A stretch of 42,685 nt of DNA, taken from assembly GCA_024692605.1 (NCBI GenBank), contig JAILMQ010000037.1, forward strand, positions 1 through 42,685, read 5' to 3'. The number at the start of each line of letters is the position of its first letter. Positions within the stretch are counted from its first letter, which is position 1. Positions 1 through 8,316 of this stretch are shown here, in pieces. This stretch comes from Eubacterium sp. (lineage in GTDB: Bacteria > Bacillota > Clostridia > Lachnospirales > Lachnospiraceae). The notes under the pieces are model-generated. The model was given only the letters and a program-made list of their open reading frames with translations, was not told the DNA's origin and did not search any database. Both the position numbers and the translations under genes were made by a program.

Positions 1-672
1 GAAGAATCTGTTGAAGAAACAGAAGAGGAAGCTGTGGAAGAGGCGGTTGAAGAAGCTGCAGAAGAAACATCAGAAGAAGCAGCTACAGAAGAGGCTGCTG
101 AAACTGTAGAAGAAGCAAGTGATGAGGCTGAAGAGGAAGCTGCAGAAACTGTAGAGGAAACTATGGAAGAAATTCCGGCAGAGGAACCTCAGGAAACAGT
201 TGAAGAGATTCCTGTAGAGTCTGCTGAAGAGGCACAGGAAACTCAAGAACAGGAGCCTCAGGCAGAAGAAACAAAGATGGCTCCGGTTGAGGAGAAGGAT
301 GATTTTGATGAAGAGGAAGAAAACAGTAAGGTAGTTGAGTTCCCTTCTGATAAGAAAGAGAAGAAAAAGAGAAATAAGAGAAATAAAAAGAATAAGAAAG
401 CTAAGAAGGAAGAAGTTCAGGAAGAAGTAAAGCAGGAAAAAGAAGAATCACTGGATGACTTTGATGATGAAGAACTTAGCGGTCTTGATGAGGTTACTAA
501 TCTTGATGAGATCCTTGACAGACAGGGAATCAACATTACTGACGGAGATACAGTTGGAAATGTAATGGCTATGTTCAATGCCGGATTCAGTATTATTGAG
601 ATATCTAAGGTTTTGGAACTTGGAGTAGAAGAGGTTAAATCAGTTATTGATGATCATCAGGGAGAGAACTAA
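1..672 (+). CDS. Acidic Glu/Ala-rich protein with C-terminal helical domain (5'-truncated by window)
   Basis: The reading frame is open from base 1, so the gene starts outside the window; the GTG at 34 is only an internal codon. About 100 residues of Glu/Ala/Thr-rich low complexity are followed by a Lys/Arg-rich stretch, an acidic stretch, and a C-terminal segment of about 50 residues that looks like a small folded helical domain (ILDRQGINITDGDTVGNVMA, then GFSIIEISKVLELGVEEVKS). That end resembles the helix-turn-helix-like tails of the DUF6115-type proteins of Lachnospiraceae, which is a memory-based comparison. The stop is followed after one base by the MltG-like gene, so the two are probably co-transcribed. 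No function can be assigned. Confidence 0.75.
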   Translation, partial: EESVEETEEEAVEEAVEEAAEETSEEAATEEAAETVEEASDEAEEEAAETVEETMEEIPAEEPQETVEEIPVESAEEAQETQEQEPQAEETKMAPVEEKDDFDEEEENSKVVEFPSDKKEKKKRNKRNKKNKKAKKEEVQEEVKQEKEESLDDFDDEELSGLDEVTNLDEILDRQGINITDGDTVGNVMAMFNAGFSIIEISKVLELGVEEVKSVIDDHQGEN

Positions 673-673
673 G

Positions 674-1270
674 ATGAAGACAAAGTATTTACTTAGAGGA
701 ATAGGAATAGGCATTATAATTGGTGCCTTGATCATGTATGCAGCCGGTGTAACCGGTAATAAAGCTTCAGCTAATGATAAAAAAGTTGCTAAGGAAGTGA
801 CAACAGAAGCTGAGAAGACTACAACTGAAGAAAAGACTACTGAAGCAACAACAGAAAAGACGACAGAAAAAACTGAAGAGAAGACTACTGAAGCTACAAC
901 AGAAAAGACAACAGAGAAAACTACAGAAAAGACTACAGAGGCTACTGAGGAAAAAACCACAGAAGCTACCACAGAGAAGAAAACTGAGGAAAAAACCACA
1001 GAAGCCACAACTGAAGAAAAGACAACTGAGGAAAAGACTACAGAGGCTAAGTCAACAGGAACAAAGAAGATTACTGTTACATCAGGTATGGGTTCGGAAA
1101 CCATATCAAGTCTTCTTGCAGAGCAGGGACTTGTAAAGTCAGCATCGGATTATAATGCATGGCTTATTGAGAAGGGGTATGATTCAAAGCTTCATATCGG
1201 AACCTTTGAAATAAAAGAGGGTGCTACATATGAAGAGATTGCAAAGATCCTGACAACCCAGGGACAGTAA
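674..1270 (+). CDS. Membrane-anchored MltG/YceG-like protein lacking the catalytic domain
   Basis: The ATG at 674 is preferred over the upstream in-frame codons because GGAGAG lies 8 bases before it. The 198-residue product has one N-terminal membrane segment (about residues 7-27, GIGIGIIIGALIMYAAGV), about 90 residues of Thr/Glu/Lys repeats (TTEKTTE, TTEEKTTE) and a C-terminal domain of about 65 residues (ITVTSGMGSETISSLLAEQG, then IGTFEIKEGATYEEIAKIL). That domain resembles the LysM-like part of endolytic transglycosylase MltG. MltG enzymes are around 340-380 residues with a catalytic domain after this part; none is present here, so a lytic role is unlikely. It may bind glycan or a partner outside the membrane. 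It sits one base after the acidic protein gene and is closed by the terminator at 1305-1344. Confidence 0.75.
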   Translation: MKTKYLLRGIGIGIIIGALIMYAAGVTGNKASANDKKVAKEVTTEAEKTTTEEKTTEATTEKTTEKTEEKTTEATTEKTTEKTTEKTTEATEEKTTEATTEKKTEEKTTEATTEEKTTEEKTTEAKSTGTKKITVTSGMGSETISSLLAEQGLVKSASDYNAWLIEKGYDSKLHIGTFEIKEGATYEEIAKILTTQGQ

Positions 1271-1304
1271 TATTAAATCCCAAATAATATTGTAAAATGT
1301 ATTA

Positions 1305-1344
1305 AAATAGCACCTGCTTATTCAGAGCTGAGGTGCTATTTTTC
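1305..1344 (+). terminator. Intrinsic terminator after the MltG-like gene
   Basis: An 11-bp perfect inverted repeat (AAATAGCACCT / AGGTGCTATTT) with a 15-base loop runs straight into a T-rich tract. It ends the transcript of the two genes on its left. Confidence 0.85.
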
Positions 1345-1426
1345 TTAAGGACTTCTTAATAAAAAAAGCTATATGATAAAAATAACCCATAAAGTTTTTA
1401 TATTATAATTTAAGGAGAGACTTATA

Positions 1427-1828
1427 ATGAGAAGAAAATCCATAATAGTTATAACATTAATGTTGATGGCACTTTGCTTTAGTCTTACGGGCTGCAATTC
1501 GTATACAAGCCATGGAACCGGGACATTAATAGTTCAAAATAATGTTTCTGATAAAGCTGAAGTTGCATTTCACTCCCTTGATGGAACCAGGGTCTATGAA
1601 ATGAAGGTGAAGGATTCAAAGAAAGTACTAAAATACTCAGGAAAACTTGATAAAGGAAATGTTACAGTATATTATGATAACGATGGTGCTAAGAAAGAGC
1701 TTTTTTCTGTTTCTGCCGGAGAGAATGTAGATTCAAGCTTTGAAGCTCTGGAAAAAGGGACTCTTTACATCATCCTGGAAACAGACGGAGAGGCTGAAGG
1801 TGGAAACTTTAGTTTTTCCTTAGAATAG
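1427..1828 (+). CDS. Small secreted lipoprotein of unknown function
   Basis: The 133-residue product starts at an ATG with TAAGGAGAG 6-10 bases upstream. It has a type II signal peptide: MRRKS, a hydrophobic core, then the lipobox LTGC, with the modified Cys at about residue 23. The mature part of about 110 residues is predicted to be beta-rich (alternating segments such as GTGTLIVQNNV, GNVTVYYDN and GTLYIILETDG) and holds no motif I recognise. It stands alone between two terminators, so it is probably a monocistronic unit. No clear promoter could be fixed; a TATAAT at 1404-1409 lies too close to the ribosome binding site to be convincing. Confidence 0.8.
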   Translation: MRRKSIIVITLMLMALCFSLTGCNSYTSHGTGTLIVQNNVSDKAEVAFHSLDGTRVYEMKVKDSKKVLKYSGKLDKGNVTVYYDNDGAKKELFSVSAGENVDSSFEALEKGTLYIILETDGEAEGGNFSFSLE

Positions 1829-1857
1829 AGTTATTAAAAAATCTTTACAATTACTGG

Positions 1858-1882
1858 AAAAACCCCTTGCATTGGGGTTTTT
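1858..1882 (+). terminator. Intrinsic terminator after the lipoprotein gene
   Basis: A 9-bp perfect stem (AAAAACCCC / GGGGTTTTT) with a 7-base loop ends in five T residues. The -35 box of the putative rpsB promoter lies in the loop. Confidence 0.8.
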
Positions 1883-1895
1883 CTTATGCTATCAT
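1867..1895 (+). promoter_or_regulatory. Putative rpsB-tsf promoter
   Basis: TTGCAT (1867-1872) and TATCAT (1890-1895) are separated by 17 bases. The -10 has one mismatch to consensus and the -35 three. Transcription would start near 1902, just before the structured leader. Confidence 0.5.
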
Positions 1896-1908
1896 AGAGG
1901 TCGCGCGG

Positions 1909-2035
1909 TCTACGGACCGTAGATTAATCATGCAGATTTAAACGTATGGTGCCGCTTTCATAACACAAAAAATATTAAGTAAAGAAAGTGTTATAAGCTC
2001 ATAGGGCGGTTTAACGTGTTTAAATGAGATCTGCA
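1909..2035 (+). promoter_or_regulatory. Structured 5' leader of rpsB (candidate ribosomal-protein autoregulatory RNA)
   Basis: Several nested complementary segments can be seen. A local hairpin pairs TCTACG (1909-1914) with CGTAGA (1918-1923). A long-range helix pairs TGCAGAT (1931-1937) with ATCTGCA (2029-2035), continued by TTAAAC (1938-1943) with GTTTAA (2018-2023). Inside lie GCCGC (1951-1955) with GCGGT (2006-2010) and ATAACAC (1960-1966) with GTGTTAT (1988-1994). The outer helix ends about 12 bases before the AGGAGG of rpsB. This suits feedback control of the S2/EF-Ts transcript by S2; that mechanism is an inference. Confidence 0.6.
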
Positions 2036-2059
2036 GAAGAAAAAACCAGGAGGTAAAAT

Positions 2060-2815
2060 ATGAGCGTTATTTCAATGAAACAGTTACTTGAGGCAGGTGT
2101 TCACTTCGGTCACCAGACAAGAAGATGGAACCCTAAGATGGATGAGTTTATCTACACAGAGCGTAATGGTATTCACATCATTGATCTTCAGAAAACAGTT
2201 GGTAAGATGGATGAAGCTTACAAGGCTGTATTTGATACTGTAGCTAATGGTGGAAAGGTTCTTTTCGTAGGAACAAAGAAGCAGGCTCAGGATTCAATCC
2301 AGACAGAAGCTGAGAGATGTGGACAGTATTTTGTAAACCAGAGATGGCTTGGTGGTATGCTCACAAACTTTAAGACAATTCAGTCAAGAATTGAGACACT
2401 TAAGAAGTATAAGAAGATGGAAGAGGATGGAACTTTTGATGTTCTTCCTAAGAAAGAAGTTGTAACTATCAAGAAGATGATGGATAAGCTCCAGAAGAAC
2501 CTTGGTGGTATTGAGAATATGAAGGGTCTTCCTGAGATTATTTTCGTAGTTGATCCACATAAGGAAAGAATCTGCGTTCAGGAAGCTCATGCTCTTGGAA
2601 TTCCTCTTATCGGTATTGCAGATACAAACTGTGATCCGGATGATCTTGACTATGTAATCCCTGGAAACGATGATGCTATCCGTGCAGTAAAGCTTATCGT
2701 TTCAAAGCTTGCAGATGCTGTTATCGAAGCTAACGAGGGTGCTACAGAGACTGCTGAAGAAGAGGCTGCTGAGGAAGAAGTTGCAGCAGTTGAAGCAGAG
2801 GCTACAGAAGAGTAA
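2060..2815 (+). CDS. rpsB: 30S ribosomal protein S2
   Basis: S2 is a primary component of the 30S head/body junction. The 251-residue product has the family N-terminus ([20 protein letters not shown]), the conserved block [27 protein letters not shown] and the C-terminal block [19 protein letters not shown] followed by [11 protein letters not shown]. The last 25 or so residues are an acidic Glu/Ala tail, a common low-GC Gram-positive variation. An AGGAGG lies 7 bases before the ATG. It is followed 33 bases later by tsf, the usual pairing, and is preceded by the structured leader, which suggests autoregulation. Confidence 0.98.
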   Translation: MSVISMKQLLEAGVHFGHQTRRWNPKMDEFIYTERNGIHIIDLQKTVGKMDEAYKAVFDTVANGGKVLFVGTKKQAQDSIQTEAERCGQYFVNQRWLGGMLTNFKTIQSRIETLKKYKKMEEDGTFDVLPKKEVVTIKKMMDKLQKNLGGIENMKGLPEIIFVVDPHKERICVQEAHALGIPLIGIADTNCDPDDLDYVIPGNDDAIRAVKLIVSKLADAVIEANEGATETAEEEAAEEEVAAVEAEATEE

Positions 2816-2848
2816 TAAGAGTATTAAAGAATATAGGAGGAAACTAAT

Positions 2849-3949
2849 ATGGCTATTACAGCTGCAGATGTTAAGAAGCTTAGAGAGATGACTGGTGCCG
2901 GTATGATGGACTGTAAGAAGGCTCTTACAGAAACAGATGGCGATTTTGATGGTGCAGTAGAATTCCTTCGTAAGAAGGGTCTTGCTCAGGCAGAGAAGAA
3001 GGCTGGCCGTATCGCTGCTGAAGGTGTTGTTGCAACAGTTATTTCAGATGATTCTAAGACAGCTACAATTATAGAAGTAAACTCAGAAACAGACTTCGTT
3101 GCTAAGAACGAAGTATTCCAGACATATGTAAATGGTCTTGCTACACAGATCAACAATGGAAACTATGCTGATATGGCTGCTTTCCTTGCTGATAAGTCAG
3201 CTATCGATCCTTCAGCAACAGTTGAAGATCATCACAAGGCTATGGTTGCTAAGATTGGTGAGAACCTTACAATTCGTCGTTTTGAAAAGATTTCAGGTGA
3301 TGAAGTTGTTTCATATATCCACATGGGTGGAAAGATTGGTGTACTTGTTGAAGCTCAGAATGATCAGCCAGGCGATGCTACTAAAGAAGCTATGAAGAAT
3401 ATCGCAATGCAGATCGCTGCTATGAATCCTCAGTACATCAGCAGAGATGATATCTCAGCAGAGACACTTGATAAAGAGAAGAAGATCGTTATTGACAGTT
3501 CACTTGCAGATCCTGCAACACTTCCTAAGCCAATCCTTAACGGTGTTATCCAGGAGGCTATTGAGTCAGGTAAGTGGAGTGATGAGGATAAGGCTGCTTA
3601 TGAAGAGCAGAAGAACAATAAGTTCCTCTTCAACTTCCTTTCAGATGAAGGAATTCAGGTTCTTAGAGATATCGCTGATTCTCATAAGGATGAGTACCTT
3701 CAGAATAAGATCTTCGGTGGTCTTGTAGAAGGACGTTTCTCAAAGCACCTTAAGGAAATCTGCCTTGTAGATCAGACATACGTTAAGGCTGAGGACAAGG
3801 AAAATGTAGCTCAGTATATCGCAAAGGTTGCTAAGGAAAACAACTGTAACTTCAATATCAAGAGATTCATCCGTTTTGAGACAGGTGAAGGTCTTGAGAA
3901 GAAGAATGAGGACTTTGCTGCAGAAGTTGCTGCACAGATGAATCAGTAA
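2849..3949 (+). CDS. tsf: Elongation factor Ts with internal insertion
   Basis: EF-Ts is the guanine-nucleotide exchange factor for EF-Tu. The N-terminal UBA-like domain (ITAADVKKLREMTGAGMMDC), the EF-Tu contact motif TDFV (residues 81-84) and the C-terminal block LKEICLVDQTYVK are intact. At 366 residues it is clearly longer than the usual 280-310. The excess lies at about residues 217-283, in the second half of the dimerisation region, between EKKIVIDSSLADPA and the conserved (F)GGLVEGR; the insert is charged and helical in character (KWSDEDKAAYEEQKN). The frame stays open, codon use matches the rest, and GGAGG precedes the ATG. It is co-transcribed with rpsB. Confidence 0.97.
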   Translation: MAITAADVKKLREMTGAGMMDCKKALTETDGDFDGAVEFLRKKGLAQAEKKAGRIAAEGVVATVISDDSKTATIIEVNSETDFVAKNEVFQTYVNGLATQINNGNYADMAAFLADKSAIDPSATVEDHHKAMVAKIGENLTIRRFEKISGDEVVSYIHMGGKIGVLVEAQNDQPGDATKEAMKNIAMQIAAMNPQYISRDDISAETLDKEKKIVIDSSLADPATLPKPILNGVIQEAIESGKWSDEDKAAYEEQKNNKFLFNFLSDEGIQVLRDIADSHKDEYLQNKIFGGLVEGRFSKHLKEICLVDQTYVKAEDKENVAQYIAKVAKENNCNFNIKRFIRFETGEGLEKKNEDFAAEVAAQMNQ

Positions 3950-3971
3950 TATTTTATATTAGATTTAATCA

Positions 3972-3995
3972 GCCCTGTTCGATTTTGGACAGGGC
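3972..3995 (+). terminator. Hairpin after tsf
   Basis: GCCCTGT (3972-3978) pairs with ACAGGGC (3989-3995). The following run (AATATTTGATTATT) is only moderately T-rich, so termination may be partial. The first 13 bases are nearly the same as in the hairpin after the next gene at 8014. Confidence 0.6.
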
Positions 3996-4025
3996 AATAT
4001 TTGATTATTGAAGGAGATTGTATTT

Positions 4026-7000
4026 ATGGAAAGGAAAAGTAAGAACATTATTAAGAACATATTGACATTTATGCTGTTATTAACGATTGCATTGGGGACA
4101 GCACTAATGCCGTTTGTGCCTGGGGTTACAGTGGTACATGCAGAGACAACAACAGAAAAACTTGGTAGTTATACTTTTAATAAAGAAGATGATTGGTATC
4201 TCATTGAGAATGCTCAAGATCTGAATAATCTTGCCTCATACTCGCAGAAAAATGAATGCATTGGTCTGAAATTTAAACAGACCAAAGACATTTACGCTGA
4301 TATAAATTATTTGGGCCTTGGATCGTATAATACCTACTTCAAGGGTACATATGATGGCGGTGGATATACTATTTCCGGACTCAGGATGAATGACGAAAAA
4401 AACACACAATATTATTGGGGCTTTATACGTAGCGCTTACGATGCAACAATTAAAAATGTGATATTGTATGAACCACAGGTTTTACGTAGAACAGACTATG
4501 GAATTGGGATGGCTGATGTTGGTGCACTGGGTGGCTATATAAGGATGACTAATTTTAATAACTGCATAATATATGAACCCCAAGTTTCTGGGTATAGAAA
4601 TATCGGTGCTGTTTGTGGTTACAGTCAATACAACACATGGCAAGGTGTATACTATTATGCATCAGGAAATAACGTTCGCAATGCATTTGGTCAATTGGAT
4701 AATTCAACTACTGGTTATGGAACAATTTATAGAATGCATACTCTCACTTTGAGAAATGGTATTACTGTAGTATCTGATCCGTCGTTTACTAATAATGGAA
4801 AAACTTACTACGGAGAGCCACTCCTTACTGCCACCGCGCCGACATCAGGCATGGTGAAGTTTAATACTACTGCGGGAACTATTAAATCAACTTCCCAGGA
4901 GAATACCGTTAAACTGACTGCTGATACCTTTGATAACGTTACAGTAAGTCTTTCATCAGTTACGCCAATTGTTACGGTTTCTGATGCGACATATACGGGC
5001 TCAGTACAGCAACCTGCTGTAACAGTCAAAGTAGGTGAAGAGACTCTTACGGAAAACAAGGACTATACCTTATCATACAGTAACAATATTAATGCAGGAA
5101 ATAATACAGCGACAGTTACCGTAACGGGCAAGGGTATATATCTCGGTTCGGTTTCAAAAAAATTCTCTATTGGAAAAGGAAATGGTCCTGCAGCACCAAC
5201 TGGGCTCTCGGGAGTTGCACCGACTTTTGTGGATGGAAACAATGGTAAGATTACCGGTGTTTCGACATCGATGGAATATTCCACATCTTCCAGTTTTAGT
5301 TCTAAAAAAACTTGTACAGGTACAGAAATCACAGGATTGTCTGCAGGGGATTATTATGTCCGCATAGCGGAGACTGATAACCGTAAAGCCGGTGAAGCAG
5401 TGAAAGTGGAAGTTCCTGAATGTATTGAAACGATTTACGATGTCAGTTTTGCGGCAGGTGATGGTGGAACCGGTACAATGGATACTGTGAATGTTAAAGA
5501 AAATAGAGATTTTACTCTGCCTGACTGTGGATTTACAGTATTGGAAGGAAAGAAGTTTTATAAATGGCAGATTAACGATGATACAGAGAACCTGAAATCT
5601 GTCGGTGAAAAAATAACAATTACCAAGGATACTGTTATTAAAGCAATTTATAAAGATTTGATCCGTTTTACAGATAGTAATATAACGGTAGAGAATCTGA
5701 CATATAATGGTAATGATCAGGATATTATTGTAAAGTTTGACGAAACTACGCTTACACCAGATTCGGATTATACGGTTGTTTATAAGCAAAATGATGTTGA
5801 AACTACAGTGTATAATGCTGGAAAGTATACCGCTACTATTTCTGGTAGTGGTGAATATTTTGGCACAGTGAACAAGACCTTTACTGTAGATGAAGTACCT
5901 CTGACTGTTACAGCTAATGATAACAATATAATTTATGGCGAAGAACCTGCTGGTAACGGTGTTGAATACAGCGGATTTGTGGACGGTGAATCAGAGAGTG
6001 TTCTTGATGGTACTCTGGATTATAACTATACATATAAGCAGTATGATGATATCGGAAGTTATTCCATAACACCGGAAGGATTGACATCTGATAATTATGA
6101 TATCAGTTTTGTATCCGGTATATTGAATGTGAAGCAGAGGGAAGTCGAATTGATATGGAGTGATGAGGCGCTGACCTTTAATGGTGCAGCACAGACTCCG
6201 GAAGTTTCGATAAATGGTCTTGTGAATAGTGATGATATTTCAGTTAATGTTTCAGGTTCTCAGACTGATGCAGGAACTGATTATACTGCTGTGGCATACA
6301 GTCTGACTGGAACGAAGGCAGGGAATTATATGCTTTCGGGTGAAAATACGAAGTCATTCTCTATAGGTAAAGCAAGGGAACAGAAACCTTCATATATAAA
6401 ACTGGTTAAGTTCTATCAAACAACTGAGATTACAGTATCAGTAGAAGGAAAGATGCCTGCGGATGCAGGAACCCTTACTTATTCAACGGGAGAAGAGAGT
6501 ATATACGGAGAAGTTTCAATTACAGATTGGAACGTTGATAGTTCAACTGGTTTTGTGACGGCTACGATATCAGGTGCAAAAGAAAACGATATGATTATAT
6601 TGCCAGTAAAGATTTCGTCAAAGAATTATGAGGATTCAACAGTCAATGTAATAGTTACGCTTATGGATAAAACTAACGCGGGTGTGACAATTACAGGTGA
6701 TAATACAAAAAACTATGGCGATGCAGAATTTTCTTTGAAGGGAGAGGTTCTGAATGCTGGGAATGACGGAGCTTGGAGCTGGGCAAGTAGCAATGAGAAT
6801 GTGGCTACTGTATCCGATTCCGGAATAGTAACGATAAAGGAAGCGGGTACAACAACTATTACAGCTTCTTATGAATCGGATATGACTAAAGGCTCCCAAA
6901 CCTTAGAACTTACAGTAAATCCTAAGACTGTTACAATTCCATCTGCTGTAGCTGGACTAAAATGGACAGGTGATGAGCAGACGGGTATTGCCTCTGGAAA

Positions 7001-8003
7001 CGAATATACCGTGACTAACGCAACAGGGACTGATGTAGGAAATTATGTTGCAACAGTTTCTCTGATCAGCACCACCAATTACAGATGGAGTGATGATACT
7101 ACAGAGGATAAAGAAATCTCATGGAGTATTGAAAAGGCTGATGGACCGGTGGCACCAACAGGACTTTCAGGAGTTGCACCGACAAGCGTTGATAGAAATG
7201 ATGGTAAGATTACAGGTGTTACGGCTGATATGGAGTATTCTACACAAAATGACTTCAGTTCAGTTACGCCTTGCTTAGGCTCTGAGATTACCGGACTTTC
7301 TGCGGGAACATATTATGTTCGTTTGAAGGAAACCGATACACATAAGGCTGGTGAAGCTGTAGCGGTTGAAGTAAAAGCAGCAGAAAAAGCAACAGTGGTT
7401 CCTGAACCTGTAAAGAATGATGAAATCATCAATCTTAAGTCTGTAAAACAGAAAGGTAATAAGGTTAAGATAAGCTGGACAAAGGTTTCGGAAGCTGATG
7501 GATATGATATATATATTCAATATTGTGGAAGAAAAGCCAGCAAGGCCGCTAAGTCAATAAATAATAATTCTACAACCAAGACTTCTGTTACCAAGATTAA
7601 TGGTAAGAAGATTAATCAGAAAAAGAACTTCTTTGTGTATGTAGCAGCCTATAAGATGGTAGATGGAAATAAAGAAATCCTTATGAAGACCATTTCGGCT
7701 TATGTTGCAGGAGCGAAGAGCATTAAGTATACTAATCCTAAGACATTAAAGCTTAAAAAGAGTAAATTCAATATAGCTGTAGGAAAGACAGCTAAGATTA
7801 ATGCTAAGGTTACACTTACAAATAAAAATAAGAAACTTATTCCAAAGAAATACGGAGCAAAGTTAAGGTATATGAGTTCAGATACTGATATTGCAACCGT
7901 TGATAAGAATGGAAAAATAAAAGGTATTAAAGAAGGCTCTTGCGATATTTATGTTTATACAATAAATGGCCTTATGAAAAAAGTAAAAGTAACAGTTAAG
8001 TAG
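4026..8003 (+). CDS. Large secreted MBG/Ig-like repeat protein (adhesin-like)
   Basis: The ATG at 4026 is chosen because AAGGAG (4011-4016) lies 9 bases upstream; a TTG at 4008 would precede it in frame. The 1325-residue product has a signal peptide ending near VVHA-ETT (residue 40), then an N-terminal part with beta-helix/GLUG-like stretches (GGYTISGLRM, AYDATIKNVILYEP). Ig-like MBG-type modules follow (YTGSVQQPAVTVKVGEET; YGEEPAGNGVEYSGF), then a Big_2-like module (SSNENVATVSDSGIVTIKEA, about residues 880-960), an FN3-like module (KVKISWTKVSEADGYDIYI) and a C-terminal Big_2-like module ending in KVKVTVK. No LPXTG, transmembrane anchor or SLH domain is visible. It is probably extracellular and binding-related, but the ligand is unknown. 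It lies alone between two related hairpins. Confidence 0.8.
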   Translation: MERKSKNIIKNILTFMLLLTIALGTALMPFVPGVTVVHAETTTEKLGSYTFNKEDDWYLIENAQDLNNLASYSQKNECIGLKFKQTKDIYADINYLGLGSYNTYFKGTYDGGGYTISGLRMNDEKNTQYYWGFIRSAYDATIKNVILYEPQVLRRTDYGIGMADVGALGGYIRMTNFNNCIIYEPQVSGYRNIGAVCGYSQYNTWQGVYYYASGNNVRNAFGQLDNSTTGYGTIYRMHTLTLRNGITVVSDPSFTNNGKTYYGEPLLTATAPTSGMVKFNTTAGTIKSTSQENTVKLTADTFDNVTVSLSSVTPIVTVSDATYTGSVQQPAVTVKVGEETLTENKDYTLSYSNNINAGNNTATVTVTGKGIYLGSVSKKFSIGKGNGPAAPTGLSGVAPTFVDGNNGKITGVSTSMEYSTSSSFSSKKTCTGTEITGLSAGDYYVRIAETDNRKAGEAVKVEVPECIETIYDVSFAAGDGGTGTMDTVNVKENRDFTLPDCGFTVLEGKKFYKWQINDDTENLKSVGEKITITKDTVIKAIYKDLIRFTDSNITVENLTYNGNDQDIIVKFDETTLTPDSDYTVVYKQNDVETTVYNAGKYTATISGSGEYFGTVNKTFTVDEVPLTVTANDNNIIYGEEPAGNGVEYSGFVDGESESVLDGTLDYNYTYKQYDDIGSYSITPEGLTSDNYDISFVSGILNVKQREVELIWSDEALTFNGAAQTPEVSINGLVNSDDISVNVSGSQTDAGTDYTAVAYSLTGTKAGNYMLSGENTKSFSIGKAREQKPSYIKLVKFYQTTEITVSVEGKMPADAGTLTYSTGEESIYGEVSITDWNVDSSTGFVTATISGAKENDMIILPVKISSKNYEDSTVNVIVTLMDKTNAGVTITGDNTKNYGDAEFSLKGEVLNAGNDGAWSWASSNENVATVSDSGIVTIKEAGTTTITASYESDMTKGSQTLELTVNPKTVTIPSAVAGLKWTGDEQTGIASGNEYTVTNATGTDVGNYVATVSLISTTNYRWSDDTTEDKEISWSIEKADGPVAPTGLSGVAPTSVDRNDGKITGVTADMEYSTQNDFSSVTPCLGSEITGLSAGTYYVRLKETDTHKAGEAVAVEVKAAEKATVVPEPVKNDEIINLKSVKQKGNKVKISWTKVSEADGYDIYIQYCGRKASKAAKSINNNSTTKTSVTKINGKKINQKKNFFVYVAAYKMVDGNKEILMKTISAYVAGAKSIKYTNPKTLKLKKSKFNIAVGKTAKINAKVTLTNKNKKLIPKKYGAKLRYMSSDTDIATVDKNGKIKGIKEGSCDIYVYTINGLMKKVKVTVK
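5173..5413 (+). repeat. Internal protein-coding repeat, copy 1
   Basis: This stretch encodes a module of about 78 residues, PTGLSGVAPTFVDGNNGKIT through ITGLSAGDYYVRIAETD to KAGEAVKVEV, that recurs at 7132-7369. The copies are about 70% identical in protein. Confidence 0.75.
7132..7369 (+). repeat. Internal protein-coding repeat, copy 2
   Basis: Second copy of the module at 5173-5413, with PTGLSGVAPTSVDRNDGKIT through ITGLSAGTYYVRLKETD to KAGEAVAVEV. The copies are about 1960 bases apart within one gene. Confidence 0.75.
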
Positions 8004-8004
8004 A

Positions 8005-8053
8005 ATAAATAACAGCCCTGTTCGAGTTTTTGAACAGGGCTGTTTATTTATTC
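8005..8053 (+). terminator. Strong bidirectional terminator after the repeat protein
   Basis: A 13-bp stem (8012-8024 with 8033-8045) is extended by AATAAATA / TATTTATT flanks. A/T tracts on both sides make it suitable for both strands; it also covers the stop codon of the minus-strand remnant. Confidence 0.85.
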
Positions 8054-8269
8054 TGTTAGAATATTCGAAAATTTATTTTTTACTTTTTCTTCTATAGCTT
8101 TTATAAATTCTTCATCTTCTGCGGTGAGTTCTGGGATTTCATCCGGTCCACCATCATCCATATATAGATATTGATTATCACTGATATATAAGTATTCGTC
8201 TTTCGAAAACAGTTCATTTAATGTTATTATATGCAGAATCAGATAGGGTTTATTTATATTTATTATTTG
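8048..8269 (-). pseudogene. 3' remnant of an unidentified minus-strand gene
   Basis: The minus strand between 8226 and 8048 reads as protein-like sequence: LNELFSKDEYLYISDNQ, then YLYMDDGGPDEIPELTAEDE, then EFIKAIEEKVKNKFSNILTE and a TAA stop. The frame is open back to a stop at 8270-8272 but has no ATG, GTG or TTG start upstream. The only in-frame ATG (8159-8161) would give 37 residues with no good ribosome binding site. The composition (acidic, amphipathic C-terminal helix) is typical of a real protein end. I infer a gene truncated by rearrangement; a small gene using a rare start is possible. The family is not recognised. Confidence 0.4.
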
Positions 8270-8316
8270 TTATAATAGATTCATTGAATAATCATAGGAA
8301 AAGGGTGACAAATAAA

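Noticed and set aside
800-1060. Possible CRISPR-like or tandem DNA repeat
   Set aside because: The repetition follows codons for Thr-Thr-Glu-Lys and varies at third positions; there are no unique spacers.
640-1104. Minus-strand Val/Ser-rich open frame
   Set aside because: It is the antisense of the Thr/Glu repeats in the MltG-like gene; low complexity keeps the frame open and it has no domain.
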